Assembly (NCBI GenBank): GCA_023299935.1
Contig: JALZVV010000023.1
Span: forward strand, 1 to 34,303
Direction: 5' to 3'
Length of the DNA stretch: 34,303 bases
Source of the DNA: Dokdonia sp.
Lineage (GTDB): Bacteria; Bacteroidota; Bacteroidia; Flavobacteriales; Flavobacteriaceae
Shown: piece by piece, positions 1-10,362 of the stretch
Layout of the letters: the number at the start of each line of letters is the position of its first letter
Position numbering within the stretch: position 1 is the first letter of the stretch
The notes under the pieces: model-generated
Database searches by the model: none
What the model was told of the DNA's origin: nothing
What the model saw: only the letters and a program-made list of their open reading frames with translations
Translations under genes and position numbers: made by a program

Positions 1-198
1 GTGCGACAGACGCAAATGGATACTTTTGAAATTGATTACGTTGGGGAGGAAATGCTTTCGCCAAAGCGCACTCAAGAAATTCAAAATGCACTTGATACAT
101 ACTTAGAACCTGGACTCCATATTATATTTAATAAATTTGACAAGATTGAACGCCAGCAAAGTGGCAAACTAAAACAATTTACAAGTTTAGGGGTATGA
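1..198 (+). CDS. C-terminal fragment of CapK/phenylacetate-CoA ligase-like adenylating protein (truncated by window edge)
   Basis: 65-aa ORF open at the left edge; C-terminal ...IIFNKFDKIERQQSGKLKQFTSL resembles the C-terminus of CapK-like AMP-binding proteins; overlaps wecB start by ATGA. Confidence 0.6.
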   Translation: MRQTQMDTFEIDYVGEEMLSPKRTQEIQNALDTYLEPGLHIIFNKFDKIERQQSGKLKQFTSLGV

Positions 199-1289
199 AG
201 ATTACGATAGTGGCTGGGGCGCGTCCCAATTTTATGAAAATTGCTCCGATCATTGCTGCAATAGAGCAACTCGCGGCTTCTGGAATTTCAATTTCTTATA
301 GGCTTATTCACACCGGGCAACACTATGATAAAAACTTGAGCGATACTTTTTTTGAAGAACTAAATATACCAAAACCTCATGCAAATCTTGAGGTTAAAAG
401 TGGAACACAAGCCCAGCAAACGGGGGCAATTATGGAGCGTTTTGAAGAAGAAATCACTACTAACAGACCTAATGCCGTGCTTGTAGTAGGTGATGTAACC
501 TCAACAATGGCCTGTACTATCGTTGCTAAAAAAGCGCATATAGATGTGGTTCATGTAGAAGCGGGCATTCGTTCTGGAGACCGTAAAATGCCTGAAGAAA
601 TTAACCGTATCGTAACCGATAGTATTACAGATTATTTTTACACCACTACTAATGCAGCTTCACAAAATCTTCTAGACATAGGAATGGGTGATGAACAAAT
701 TCATCTTGTGGGGAATGTAATGATTGACACCTTATTAAGTAATCTAGACAGACTCAAAAAGCCCGATTTCTGGGATACTTATGGACTAACTGAAAAGGGG
801 TATTATGTGATGACCTTACATAGACCTTCTAACGTAGACCAAGCCAATGATTTGAGTAATCTTATAGCTGTGATTATGAAACGAGCTGGAGATAAGCCCG
901 TGATTTTCCCTGTACATCCTCGTACCCTCAAGATGCTTGAAAAATTAAAATTATCACATCCTAATCTGCATTTTGTAGGGCCTCAAGGCTATCTAAGCTT
1001 TATCTATTTAATAAAAAATGCCTTTGCCGTACTCACAGATTCTGGAGGAATTACAGAAGAGACTACGCTCCTTAATGTGCCTTGCTTAACTTTTAGAGAT
1101 AGTACAGAACGCCCTGAAACCTGCGTTTTAGGAACCAATGTACTAGTAGGTCAAGACCTTGGATTAATTGAAAAAGCATTTGATGAGTTACACAGCGGTA
1201 ATTGGGCTAATGCCCAAGAAATCCCGCTTTGGGATGGGAAGGCCGCTAATCGTATCGTACAATCGCTCATAGACATTTATGGTGCCTAA
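195..1289 (+). CDS. wecB: UDP-N-acetylglucosamine 2-epimerase (non-hydrolysing)
   Basis: 364 aa; motifs GARPNFMKIAPI, HTGQHYD, HVEAGIRSGDRKMPEEINR, TDSGGITEE. Confidence 0.95.
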   Translation: MKITIVAGARPNFMKIAPIIAAIEQLAASGISISYRLIHTGQHYDKNLSDTFFEELNIPKPHANLEVKSGTQAQQTGAIMERFEEEITTNRPNAVLVVGDVTSTMACTIVAKKAHIDVVHVEAGIRSGDRKMPEEINRIVTDSITDYFYTTTNAASQNLLDIGMGDEQIHLVGNVMIDTLLSNLDRLKKPDFWDTYGLTEKGYYVMTLHRPSNVDQANDLSNLIAVIMKRAGDKPVIFPVHPRTLKMLEKLKLSHPNLHFVGPQGYLSFIYLIKNAFAVLTDSGGITEETTLLNVPCLTFRDSTERPETCVLGTNVLVGQDLGLIEKAFDELHSGNWANAQEIPLWDGKAANRIVQSLIDIYGA

Positions 1290-2439
1290 GATTACTCTTA
1301 TCACAAATTATTACCCTCCTGAAACAGGTGCAGCGCCAAACCGCATTGCCCTAATGGCCGAAAACTTTGTGAAAGCTGGATTTGATACTCAAGTTCTTTG
1401 CCCATTGCCCAATTACCCAACTGGAAAAATATTTGAAAAACACAAAGGCAAGTCAGGACAGTCGGAAATTATAAATGGTGTAAAAGTGACGCGTCTCTGG
1501 GTCTATGCTACAAACTCTTCTAGGCTATGGAAACGATTTTTAGGAATGATTTCGTTTTCGTTTTCTTTAGGAAAATATGGACTCCTTAATACTTTGCCTT
1601 CTCTAGTTTTTGTGCAATATTCTCCGTTATTAGTGGGTTTCTTTAGCACGTTTTTCTTTAAAAAGAAAGGTCGCAGATTATTACTTAATGTTTCTGATCT
1701 ATGGCCATTAGCTGGAAAAGAATTAGGGAAATTAAAAGAGGGGATGGGGTATTCTCTCCTTGAGAAAATAGAAAAATACTGCTACACCAAAGCAGATTTG
1801 GTTCTAGGGCAATCTGAAGAAATAATAAGTCACGTACAAAATATATTTCCTGAAAAAAACACTTTTCTCTATCGCAACCTCCCTGATTTTAAGCCTGCTG
1901 CTCCTATCGAAAATTCCAGTGCACAAAAAAGAATGGTTTATGCTGGGTTGTTAGGCGTGGCCCAGGGTATTGTTCAACTTTGTAAAGAAATAGAATTGCC
2001 TGAGGGCTGGTCTTTTGACATTTATGGTGCTGGAGCACAGCAAAAAGAACTTGAACAGTATTTAGAAAACTCAACCAAGAATATTGCGTTTAAAGGCTCG
2101 CTTTCGCGAAAGCAATTGCATAAAGAGCTAATTACATATGATATAACTATAATCCCATTAGTCACTAGAATTTATGGGTCTGTCCCGTCTAAAATTTTTG
2201 AATATGGTAGATTGGGATTGCCTATGTTGTATTGTGGAGGTGGAGAAGGAGAAGATCTTGTAAAGGCACATAAGCTAGGGTGGACATCTCCTTCTGGAGA
2301 TTTTAGAGCACTGAATAACTTACTCAGAGAAATAACTAGTCTAAAATACTGGCCAGTAAAGAATGAAATACAGCAAACAACAATAACAGTTTTTGACTCT
2401 CGAAAACAGTTTAAGAAACTAGTTGAGCACTTAAATTAA
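1279..2439 (+). CDS. Glycosyltransferase family 4 (WbuB-like)
   Basis: 386 aa; N-terminal LITNYYPPETGAAPNRI, C-terminal VPSKIFEYGRLGLPMLYCGGGEG. Confidence 0.88.
   Translation: MVPKITLITNYYPPETGAAPNRIALMAENFVKAGFDTQVLCPLPNYPTGKIFEKHKGKSGQSEIINGVKVTRLWVYATNSSRLWKRFLGMISFSFSLGKYGLLNTLPSLVFVQYSPLLVGFFSTFFFKKKGRRLLLNVSDLWPLAGKELGKLKEGMGYSLLEKIEKYCYTKADLVLGQSEEIISHVQNIFPEKNTFLYRNLPDFKPAAPIENSSAQKRMVYAGLLGVAQGIVQLCKEIELPEGWSFDIYGAGAQQKELEQYLENSTKNIAFKGSLSRKQLHKELITYDITIIPLVTRIYGSVPSKIFEYGRLGLPMLYCGGGEGEDLVKAHKLGWTSPSGDFRALNNLLREITSLKYWPVKNEIQQTTITVFDSRKQFKKLVEHLN
2100..2113. repeat. GCTTTCGCGAAAGC palindrome, copy 1
   Basis: Exact 14-mer inside the glycosyltransferase gene, LSRKQ frame. Confidence 0.95.
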
Positions 2440-3785
2440 TATGCTTTGTCATCTCCTCTAAGAGCCTTTATTACGGTAAGGGCCATAATTCTAATGTCTA
2501 ACAGAAGAGACCAATTCTCTATATAAAAAATGTCAAACTTTACTCTGTTAATAATGTCGTTGTCTGTTTCTACTTCTCCTCTGTAGCCACTTACCTGAGC
2601 TAGACCTGTAATTCCTGGTTTAATGAAATGACGCACCATAAATTTATCGATACGCTCTGCATACATATGTGTGTGGCTTACCATATGAGGTCGAGGACCC
2701 ACTACAGACATGTCTCCTTTTAATACATTTATAAATTGCGGAAGCTCATCTATACTTGTTTTTCTTATGAGCTTACCTATCCTTGTAATCCGTTCATCAT
2801 TTCGCGACACTTGATGAATATCAGCACTTTCATTAGGTGTCATAGATCTAAATTTAAAGCAATAAAACTCTCTATAATCTAATCCATTCCTCTTTTGTTT
2901 AAAGAATACAGGTCCTTTTGAGTCAAGCTTAATCAAAATTGCCAGAAGAGGTGTTAACCAAGTAAGCACTCCCAATAGCACTAGAATTGCAACAAAAATA
3001 TCGAAGGCTCTTTTAATAAATTGATTAATTGAGGTGTCGATTGGAATATTGCGCAATGATAATACCGGAGTAATTCCTAAATATTGATACTCTAATTTTT
3101 TAGTGAAGATTTCCTTATTGTCTGGAATAAACTTTAAAATCTTCAGGTTATTATCGGTAAAATCTGAGATTTCCCTTATTTCGTCGTTTGAAAACTCTGC
3201 AATAGAACAATAGATTTCATCAATATTGTTCTCAATAATGTAAGCGAAACAATTCTCTAAAGATTGACAAGGCTTTTTAATATCAAACTTGGCTCTCACT
3301 TGGTAACCATAAGCTTTATTGGATTGAAAGAAACGCTCTAGTTGTAGGGTGTTAGAGTTTATTCCAAGAATTACAACCCTTCTATAGTTTCCACCTAAAG
3401 CTGTTCTATATTTTTTGAGCAAATAGAAGACTCCCAGTTTAAAAAAAGTAATTCCTGAAAAAACGTAGCTAACATATTCTAACACTTCGCCAGGCATTAC
3501 CGACAATCTTGGAGAAAATCCAAAAAATGCAAAAACTGCAAGAATGAACAACAACAATTGAATAAACAATAAAGAGAATATCCGTATGAGAGGAGTGTAT
3601 CTATAAACTTTGTAAAAGCCAGATTTGAGAGCACCAAATACCCAGGCTATACCTATTAAGGCTATATATATAAAATAATTCCTCCCTAAATCTAGAAAAA
3701 AATAAGCAAGAATGCTTACTAATGCAAGATCAACCGAATAGAGAAATGGTCGTATATAACCTGAATATCTTCCTGTTCTTGCCAT
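2436..3785 (-). CDS. Polyprenyl-phosphate glycosylphosphotransferase (WcaJ-like initiating sugar transferase)
   Basis: 449 aa; N-terminal TM helices, CoA-binding-like middle, C-terminal KRAFDIFVA...FFKQKRNGLDYREFYCFKFRSM...RKTSIDELPQFINVLKGDMSVVGPRP. Confidence 0.93.
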   Translation of the reverse strand: MARTGRYSGYIRPFLYSVDLALVSILAYFFLDLGRNYFIYIALIGIAWVFGALKSGFYKVYRYTPLIRIFSLLFIQLLLFILAVFAFFGFSPRLSVMPGEVLEYVSYVFSGITFFKLGVFYLLKKYRTALGGNYRRVVILGINSNTLQLERFFQSNKAYGYQVRAKFDIKKPCQSLENCFAYIIENNIDEIYCSIAEFSNDEIREISDFTDNNLKILKFIPDNKEIFTKKLEYQYLGITPVLSLRNIPIDTSINQFIKRAFDIFVAILVLLGVLTWLTPLLAILIKLDSKGPVFFKQKRNGLDYREFYCFKFRSMTPNESADIHQVSRNDERITRIGKLIRKTSIDELPQFINVLKGDMSVVGPRPHMVSHTHMYAERIDKFMVRHFIKPGITGLAQVSGYRGEVETDNDIINRVKFDIFYIENWSLLLDIRIMALTVIKALRGDDKAY

Positions 3786-3787
3786 TA

Positions 3788-4777
3788 TTATTTAATAATA
3801 TGCTTAGAGAAGTCCTTATGCTCGTGTTTGTTGAGCTCCTCATTAGACAATGATTTAAAAAAGTCAAAGGTTATTTTCATCCCTTCATCACGACTTATCG
3901 CAGGTTTCCAGTTTAGTATCTCATTTGCTAAGCTTATGTCAGGTTGCCTCTGAAGAGGATCATCTTCGGGCAGTTCCCTGTATACTATTTTTTGTTGCGT
4001 TCCCGAAAGTCTAATTATTTCTTCTGCAAAATCTTTTATTGTAATCTCATCAGGATTACCAATGTTTACAGGTAAGTTATAGTCACTTAATAACAGTCTG
4101 TAAATCCCTTCTACCTGATCATCTACATAACAAAAGGATCTCGTTTGTAGTCCATCACCAAAAATAGTTAAGTCTTCACCTCTCAAAGCTTGACCAATAA
4201 AAGCAGGGATTACTCTTCCGTCATTTAAACGCATCCTAGGGCCATAAGTATTAAAAATGCGCACTATTCGAGTCTCTAGGCCATGAAACCTTTGGTATGC
4301 CATTGTGATAGATTCTTGGAATCGCTTAGCTTCATCATAAACACCTCTTGGGCCTATAGTATTTACATTACCAAAGTATGACTCGTCTTGTGGGTGTACT
4401 AAAGGATCTCCATATACTTCTGAGGTAGAGGCGATGAGAATTCTTGCCTTTTTTGCTTTTGCCACTCCCAGAAGATTATGTGTTCCCAAAGAGCCTACTT
4501 TTAAGGTTTGAATAGGTATTTTTAAGTAGTCAATTGGGCTTGCTGGAGAGGCAAAATGAAGGATATAATCCAATTTTCCTGGGACATTTACATAAGTAGT
4601 TACATCGTGATTAAAGAATTCAAAGTTTTCTAACTTAAATAGATGCTCAATATTGGCAAGGGACCCAGTGATTAAATTATCCATTCCCACAACCTTATAG
4701 CCTCCAGTAATGAACCTATCGCATAGATGTGATCCTAAAAAGCCAGCAGCGCCAGTAATTAAAATTCGTTTTTGCAT
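3788..4777 (-). CDS. NAD-dependent epimerase/dehydratase, UDP-glucuronate decarboxylase (UXS)-like
   Basis: 329 aa [90 protein letters not shown]. Confidence 0.87.
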   Translation of the reverse strand: MQKRILITGAAGFLGSHLCDRFITGGYKVVGMDNLITGSLANIEHLFKLENFEFFNHDVTTYVNVPGKLDYILHFASPASPIDYLKIPIQTLKVGSLGTHNLLGVAKAKKARILIASTSEVYGDPLVHPQDESYFGNVNTIGPRGVYDEAKRFQESITMAYQRFHGLETRIVRIFNTYGPRMRLNDGRVIPAFIGQALRGEDLTIFGDGLQTRSFCYVDDQVEGIYRLLLSDYNLPVNIGNPDEITIKDFAEEIIRLSGTQQKIVYRELPEDDPLQRQPDISLANEILNWKPAISRDEGMKITFDFFKSLSNEELNKHEHKDFSKHIIK

Positions 4778-4880
4778 TTTTTAACCCTTTTGGGCAGGGA
4801 TTGTGGTCTAAAAATCCAGTGTTAGTGAATTATATTATTTTAACAAAAATAGGGAAATTATAAGGGTTTGGTAGACTTAC

Positions 4881-6107
4881 TTACCATTGACTTAATTGAT
4901 CGCAAAAAGCTTCAAGAATTGGAGTCTTTGCATAATTCTCTAAGACATATGTTCTAGCGCGTACTCCCATCTCTTGTGACTTTTCTTTATGGGTTCTTAA
5001 CTCATCTAAAACCTCTCTAATAAGTTCAGCTTTATTTTGAGTAATATAGTACCCTCCTCTAGAAGTATTGAGAACAACTCCTACTTCTGCATCTGGATGA
5101 CCCGTTACAATAGATGGTTTTTGGCTCGCCATCATTCCTAATACCTTAGACGGCATTACAGTGTCAAGTACCGCCGGCTTTTGAAAAAGGATATGCACAT
5201 CTGCACTAATTAGTAATGAATTTAACTCTGTAAAGGGGACAGGGGCTTTTATTTCTATCTCGGGATAATAGTTTTCCAGCTGCTGCTCCAACCATTGCTT
5301 CTTTGAACCATCGCCTACGATTATCACTTCAAAAAGGTCCTTGTCTAATTTAGAAATCACATTAAGAAAAAACTTCCAATCTTGTTTATCTCCAATATTT
5401 CCCGAATACAAAATCTTAAATTTTGTATTCATTAAAAAAGGATGCTTTTTTAATTCTTCTATTTTAGAAGTCTCTACCCAATTCGGCAAATAATAGCTAT
5501 CCGTTACTGTTTTTGAAGCAAGTTTTGAGATCATATTATGGCTTATCGTACTCACGCAATTTGCCTTGTTAAGTATACTACGTTCTAGTTTCATAAACTG
5601 GGAGTACATAAAGCCATTATCCTTTTGTCCAGATGTGGTAAGCCCTGATTGAAATGCTGCGTCAAACTCAAAATCTTGAATATGAATCCAGTGCTTAGCG
5701 TTGCGCTTTCGCGAAAGCGTATTGCCTAACCACGCACTACTTGTAAACGGGATTACAGAAAGAACAATATCACACTTTTCTATTTTTTTAAAATTACGCC
5801 TAGAGCCTAGAGTAAAGTCTATAATATGAGCTACTCGCTTAAGAAAACTAGGCTGAGCAGGAGTATATTGTTTATATCGTAAGATTCTTATTGTACCTAG
5901 TTGCTCTTCGTAATATGATTTTTCCTTTTTATAGCTCTCATTGATTTTCCATTGAGGATAATAGGGAAAGGCTGTTATTACAGTGACACTAGCGCCTTGA
6001 GTTTCTAAAAATTGCGCCCACTGTGTTGAATATAACCCTATAGCCGTTTGCTCAGGATAAAAGTTAAGGCTTATTAGAGTAATGTTTTTTCCTGTAAGCC
6101 TAGGCAT
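4881..6107 (-). CDS. Glycosyltransferase family 4 (WcaI/WbuB-like)
   Basis: 408 aa; LISLNFYPEQTAIGLYSTQWAQFL, VMPSKVLGMMASQKPSIVTGHPDAEVG. Confidence 0.88.
   Translation of the reverse strand: MPRLTGKNITLISLNFYPEQTAIGLYSTQWAQFLETQGASVTVITAFPYYPQWKINESYKKEKSYYEEQLGTIRILRYKQYTPAQPSFLKRVAHIIDFTLGSRRNFKKIEKCDIVLSVIPFTSSAWLGNTLSRKRNAKHWIHIQDFEFDAAFQSGLTTSGQKDNGFMYSQFMKLERSILNKANCVSTISHNMISKLASKTVTDSYYLPNWVETSKIEELKKHPFLMNTKFKILYSGNIGDKQDWKFFLNVISKLDKDLFEVIIVGDGSKKQWLEQQLENYYPEIEIKAPVPFTELNSLLISADVHILFQKPAVLDTVMPSKVLGMMASQKPSIVTGHPDAEVGVVLNTSRGGYYITQNKAELIREVLDELRTHKEKSQEMGVRARTYVLENYAKTPILEAFCDQLSQW
5705..5718. repeat. GCTTTCGCGAAAGC palindrome, copy 2
   Basis: Exact 14-mer inside the glycosyltransferase gene, LSRKR frame. 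Confidence 0.95.
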
Positions 6108-6648
6108 CTCTGTCTTTTATAGGTTTAGCAGGAGTTCCAATACATACTTTATGTGCTGGCAAATTAGAATAGACACTACTCCTTGACCCGACAACTGTCC
6201 CTTCATTTATAGTTACTCCAGGAGCCACGAATACATCTGTTGCAAGCCAGCATTTATCTCCAATAGTGATTGTATATGCGCTTATTTTAAAACTTTCTGA
6301 ACGATAATCATGAGTGCCTGTGCATATGTAGCATTTTTGAGAAACAACAGCATTAGAGCCTATCTTAATGGGGCCAAGGGTATATAAATGCACCTCGTCA
6401 CCTATCCAGCTATGGTCACCTATGCTTAATTTCCAGGGATAAGTAGTTTTTACTGTAGGTCTAATTAAAACCTGTTTACCGATCTGAGCCCCAAAAGCTC
6501 TTAATAAAAATCTTCTCCAGCCATAGGCAAACTGCGGCGAGCATCGAAATAATGTGGCTTGAATAAGCCACCAAAGCTGAATCGTTACTTTAGATTTTCC
6601 TCTAAAATCTTTAGGCGTTTTATATGTAGCTAGATTTTGATACTTCAT
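6100..6648 (-). CDS. WcaF-like hexapeptide-repeat acetyltransferase
   Basis: 182 aa; left-handed beta-helix repeats (IGDHSWIGDEVHLY, IGSNAVVSQKCYICTGTHD, VFVAPGVTINEGTVVGSRS). Confidence 0.88.
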   Translation of the reverse strand: MKYQNLATYKTPKDFRGKSKVTIQLWWLIQATLFRCSPQFAYGWRRFLLRAFGAQIGKQVLIRPTVKTTYPWKLSIGDHSWIGDEVHLYTLGPIKIGSNAVVSQKCYICTGTHDYRSESFKISAYTITIGDKCWLATDVFVAPGVTINEGTVVGSRSSVYSNLPAHKVCIGTPAKPIKDRDA

Positions 6649-7733
6649 TAGTCTTCAAAAATATCGAGTAATCTAGACTTAAAAATCTCTTTTGTAAAGT
6701 TTTCTTTAAAAAAAACAGTATTTCCTTTACCCAACTCTTCCATTTTTTTTGGATTCCCGGCTAAATATGCAAGTTTTTCATAAAGCTCTTTAGGGTTTTT
6801 CTTGGCTACAAAGAAGCCATGAACATTATCTTTTATTACATCGGGTATCCCTGCATGTCGCGTGGTTATTATTGCATTTCCTGTAGCTAGAGCCTCCAAA
6901 ATTGAAATGGGTTGACCTTCCATAGTGTAATAGGTAGGTAAAACAAAGGTTGTTCCCCACTGTAACAGCTCCTTTTTATCGTCTCCTCTAACCACGCCTA
7001 AATACTGTACATTATCCAATTTCTCTATCTCTTCAAGAATACGTTGTTTATGTTCTTGATCTATGGAGCCCGCAATTCTTGCGGTATAGGCTATATTATT
7101 TTCTTCTAGTTTTTTCAGAGCATCTATTACATCCAATATTCCTTTCTCCTTCATTAAATTGCTTAGATAGATCACTCTTAAATCTGTATAGGTTTTTTTG
7201 CCAATTTCATTGTGCAAATAGTCCTCTGCAAAATTTGGAAGAACATAGGTGTCTTCTGTTATAATAAAATGCTCCATATTAGGCCTTAACGATTCAGAAA
7301 GGACTATCCCTTTTGTGGTTTTAGAAACTAAAGTTTTAAAAACCCATTGTTTAATCCCTCTAAGTTTTCCGTAAGCCGTAGCTAGGTGGTTTCCGTGGAT
7401 GTGTGTGATAATTTGCTTTCGCCAAAGCGCTCCTAAAACAATAAAGCCGCTATACTTTAATACTCCAAAAAAACTTTGTCCTGGCGTTATGTAAAGTATA
7501 TCACAACCAAGCACTCTCCAAAAATTGAAGTAAAACTTTAAATTAAAGAACAATTTGTGTAATGTAAATCCTCCTACATTTTCATCAAATCTAGAATAAG
7601 AGGTGTTTACATGACTCACGGCATATGAATCTTGCTCTCCCAAAATAGACTTCACCACCTCGTTTGCCAGAGAGACCCCTGTTGTAGGGTCCGGGAAAGG
7701 ACCTATCATAAGTACTTTATCTAGCTTGCTCAC
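6648..7733 (-). CDS. Glycosyltransferase family 4
   Basis: 361 aa; VLMIGPFPDPTTGVSLAN, VIYLSNLMKEKGILDVIDAL, PTYYTMEGQPISILEALATGNAIITTRHAGIPDVI. Confidence 0.92.
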   Translation of the reverse strand: MSKLDKVLMIGPFPDPTTGVSLANEVVKSILGEQDSYAVSHVNTSYSRFDENVGGFTLHKLFFNLKFYFNFWRVLGCDILYITPGQSFFGVLKYSGFIVLGALWRKQIITHIHGNHLATAYGKLRGIKQWVFKTLVSKTTKGIVLSESLRPNMEHFIITEDTYVLPNFAEDYLHNEIGKKTYTDLRVIYLSNLMKEKGILDVIDALKKLEENNIAYTARIAGSIDQEHKQRILEEIEKLDNVQYLGVVRGDDKKELLQWGTTFVLPTYYTMEGQPISILEALATGNAIITTRHAGIPDVIKDNVHGFFVAKKNPKELYEKLAYLAGNPKKMEELGKGNTVFFKENFTKEIFKSRLLDIFED

Positions 7734-8937
7734 GTACGAAAAGACTCTTAAGGGTAAAGAAATTAAAGAAAAAAGAAAAGAAAATAACTCCTTGCTCTCG
7801 CTCTAAAATGTTTTCTGTAAACATCACAATACCATAAAAGACAAGAAGTAGTATTAATATTTGATTGTCAAACCGTATTGCATAAATTAGATTTAAAGCG
7901 ATAACACTTATAAAACTAAGAAGTAAGAATGCGCCACCTATTAGCATTAAACTATAAAATTGATTATGAGAATTATAGGAGTTTTTAGCTAAAAAGGATT
8001 CTCCTTTCCTGATATAAATAGCGTTAAGTTCATTTTTATAATCTCCAACCCCATATCCTACCACTGGACTGGCTGCAATAAGATCTTGCGCCGATTGATA
8101 GATTGAATACCTAATATTTGTTGAGGTTAAGTTGCCTTGATCTAGTGCCTCTATCTTAATAAGTTCCATAAATTTGTTTCTAGTATTAGGTAATGCAATA
8201 GTAAATCCAATAAGGCATATTACCACAAAAAGATAGGGCTTTACATATTTTTTGTTTTGTTGAAAAAGGGTGAAAAGAGTTATTATCAATAAAATTGCAA
8301 TAATGGGCCCTTTCTTTGCGTATAAAAACAAAAAAGCAATAAGTGTAATGTTCATAACTATAATTGCAATGAACTTTAACTTACTCAATTTTTTCCTCAG
8401 TAAATACAGAGAAAACAGAATACCAATGCCACAATGCATGGAAAGATAAATAGGATGAATATTAAATTTCCCACTTTGAATCCGTATTAAAGTATGAAAA
8501 TGAGTGAGTAGTTCATCAAATGGAAACCGGGTAAAATAATACCAAACAAAAGCCACTACATTGAACAAAAACACTGCAATTAAAAAAACCCAAAAATAGA
8601 TGTCTGTATTTCTAAAAAACGCTTGTCGCTCTTCTTGATTGGTAAGTGCAAAAATAAAAGGGAACACTATGAGTGATGCAAATTGCAACAATTTGTGTAT
8701 TCCTAACTTTGCATCATCACTGTAAAACATAGTTAATGCTGTGATAAAAAAAACAGCGCTATTTAATACAAAGAATTTAGTGTCAAAAGATATTTTTCTC
8801 CTAATACTCACTAAAAGAACAATTACTCCAAAAAGCGCTATTACAATAGACTTCAAATTAGATGGAATTATAGGCAGCAAAAACATGGCTATAATACCTA
8901 TATGCATAAGCGGGTTTATTTTTTTGATATCATCCAT
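7717..8937 (-). CDS. Polytopic O-antigen ligase/polymerase-like protein
   Basis: 406 aa, many TM segments, periplasmic-loop-like SPVVGYGVGDYKNELN...NSHNQFYSLMLIGG typical of the Wzy/WaaL family. Confidence 0.78.
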   Translation of the reverse strand: MDDIKKINPLMHIGIIAMFLLPIIPSNLKSIVIALFGVIVLLVSIRRKISFDTKFFVLNSAVFFITALTMFYSDDAKLGIHKLLQFASLIVFPFIFALTNQEERQAFFRNTDIYFWVFLIAVFLFNVVAFVWYYFTRFPFDELLTHFHTLIRIQSGKFNIHPIYLSMHCGIGILFSLYLLRKKLSKLKFIAIIVMNITLIAFLFLYAKKGPIIAILLIITLFTLFQQNKKYVKPYLFVVICLIGFTIALPNTRNKFMELIKIEALDQGNLTSTNIRYSIYQSAQDLIAASPVVGYGVGDYKNELNAIYIRKGESFLAKNSYNSHNQFYSLMLIGGAFLLLSFISVIALNLIYAIRFDNQILILLLVFYGIVMFTENILEREQGVIFFSFFFNFFTLKSLFVREQAR

Positions 8938-10352
8938 TTTTTCTGATTTCTAAAAAGTTGTATCCATAGAGTCTCTATGAATTTAGGAATTATCATCACG
9001 CCTATGAATGCCCCTATAAAATAGGAAAATCCATTGGTGAAATCTCCTCTAAGCAAGAAAATGAAATGAATAGCCAGATAATACGCAATTATTCTTTTTA
9101 AATAGTTTGGACTATAGATCCATTTCATGAATTTAACAGTTACTATGGCAAGGAAAATTGCCATTAAAATAACTCCAAGAATTCCCAAATTAATGTAGCC
9201 TTCTGACACTAATGGATTTGAAAGATTATTGTAGTTAAAGTCGTAATTATCAATTAAATAGTTCCCTATTAATTCTCCTGAAGAAATAGGCTTTGCATCC
9301 CAAAAACTTCTCGGAATAAAAAACAAAAAAGCACTTAAAGATTGATATCCCATAGACATACCATACGATTGAACATACTCAACAGTAGCGGCTATGTTTG
9401 CAAAAGCATCATAATTTAATGTATTAAATGCACTAAAAAAACCTCCTCCTTTATTAGCATCAGAAAAAAGAATAGATGGTTGTTTTAACAATTCTACAAA
9501 AGTAGCATCCGTATGCGTAAAAACAGCTACTAACGGGAATGCAACAATCATAATAATGAATAAAAAACTAAGCATCCTAAAATTTGTCTTCAATAATTTA
9601 GGGAAGAAAAGAATGATTAAACAAATATATACAGGGCCTAATGCATTGCGCTTCTCTGTTAATGGGTTCTTAAACCAAAATAATATTACAATCAGACAGA
9701 ACATTACAGTTAAAATAGTGACCCAATTAACCATATTCTTATTTTGTTTTCTCAAATGTTGAAAGCAAAGGACTATTCCAGCAAATGGAAGCAGAAATAA
9801 TACTTTTTTCCAGATTAATATTGTAAAAACTGAATAGTGGGAAGGTTGCGAGCTTGGTCTGGCAATTTCATATTTAACAAAACCATAACTTGCTACTAAA
9901 ACAATTAGAGAAAACCCTAGAAGACTTAAAATGCTTAGCAGTCGCACCTTGGAACTCTCAGTTCCTATCGATTTAAAGCTAGGTTTTAGATATGTCTTCT
10001 TTAAAAAAGCATAAGCTAACAAAAAAGTACTGTTAAAAATCACTATTAAAATATTAGCCTGTATTACGAAGGTTTTTCTATACGGATAATTAGTTACGAA
10101 TTCTGGCACAGGTGTTTGTTCTATAAAATTAATCTGGGTCACTGGGGCTACAATGAAAAACAAAAAATTAAATACCAAATATGCAGATAGAAAGGGTGAA
10201 TACGATTTTTCTATATACAAATGATAGAATAACATAATAAAAATAATAACCGCACTTCCTATAAAGGACAGAAGAACTAGTATATCAATTTCTGCACTAA
10301 TAAAAAGAATTAATGCAACTAAAAGAAAAAAGAAATACAACAGGTGTTTCAT
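8916..10352 (-). CDS. Polytopic oligosaccharide repeat-unit polymerase (Wzy-like)
   Basis: 478 aa, many TM helices; FFIPRSFWDAKPISSGELIGNYL...SNPLVSEGYINLGILGV pattern seen in Wzy-type polymerases. Confidence 0.7.
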   Translation of the reverse strand: MKHLLYFFFLLVALILFISAEIDILVLLSFIGSAVIIFIMLFYHLYIEKSYSPFLSAYLVFNFLFFIVAPVTQINFIEQTPVPEFVTNYPYRKTFVIQANILIVIFNSTFLLAYAFLKKTYLKPSFKSIGTESSKVRLLSILSLLGFSLIVLVASYGFVKYEIARPSSQPSHYSVFTILIWKKVLFLLPFAGIVLCFQHLRKQNKNMVNWVTILTVMFCLIVILFWFKNPLTEKRNALGPVYICLIILFFPKLLKTNFRMLSFLFIIMIVAFPLVAVFTHTDATFVELLKQPSILFSDANKGGGFFSAFNTLNYDAFANIAATVEYVQSYGMSMGYQSLSAFLFFIPRSFWDAKPISSGELIGNYLIDNYDFNYNNLSNPLVSEGYINLGILGVILMAIFLAIVTVKFMKWIYSPNYLKRIIAYYLAIHFIFLLRGDFTNGFSYFIGAFIGVMIIPKFIETLWIQLFRNQKKWMISKK

Positions 10353-10362
10353 AAATTACATA

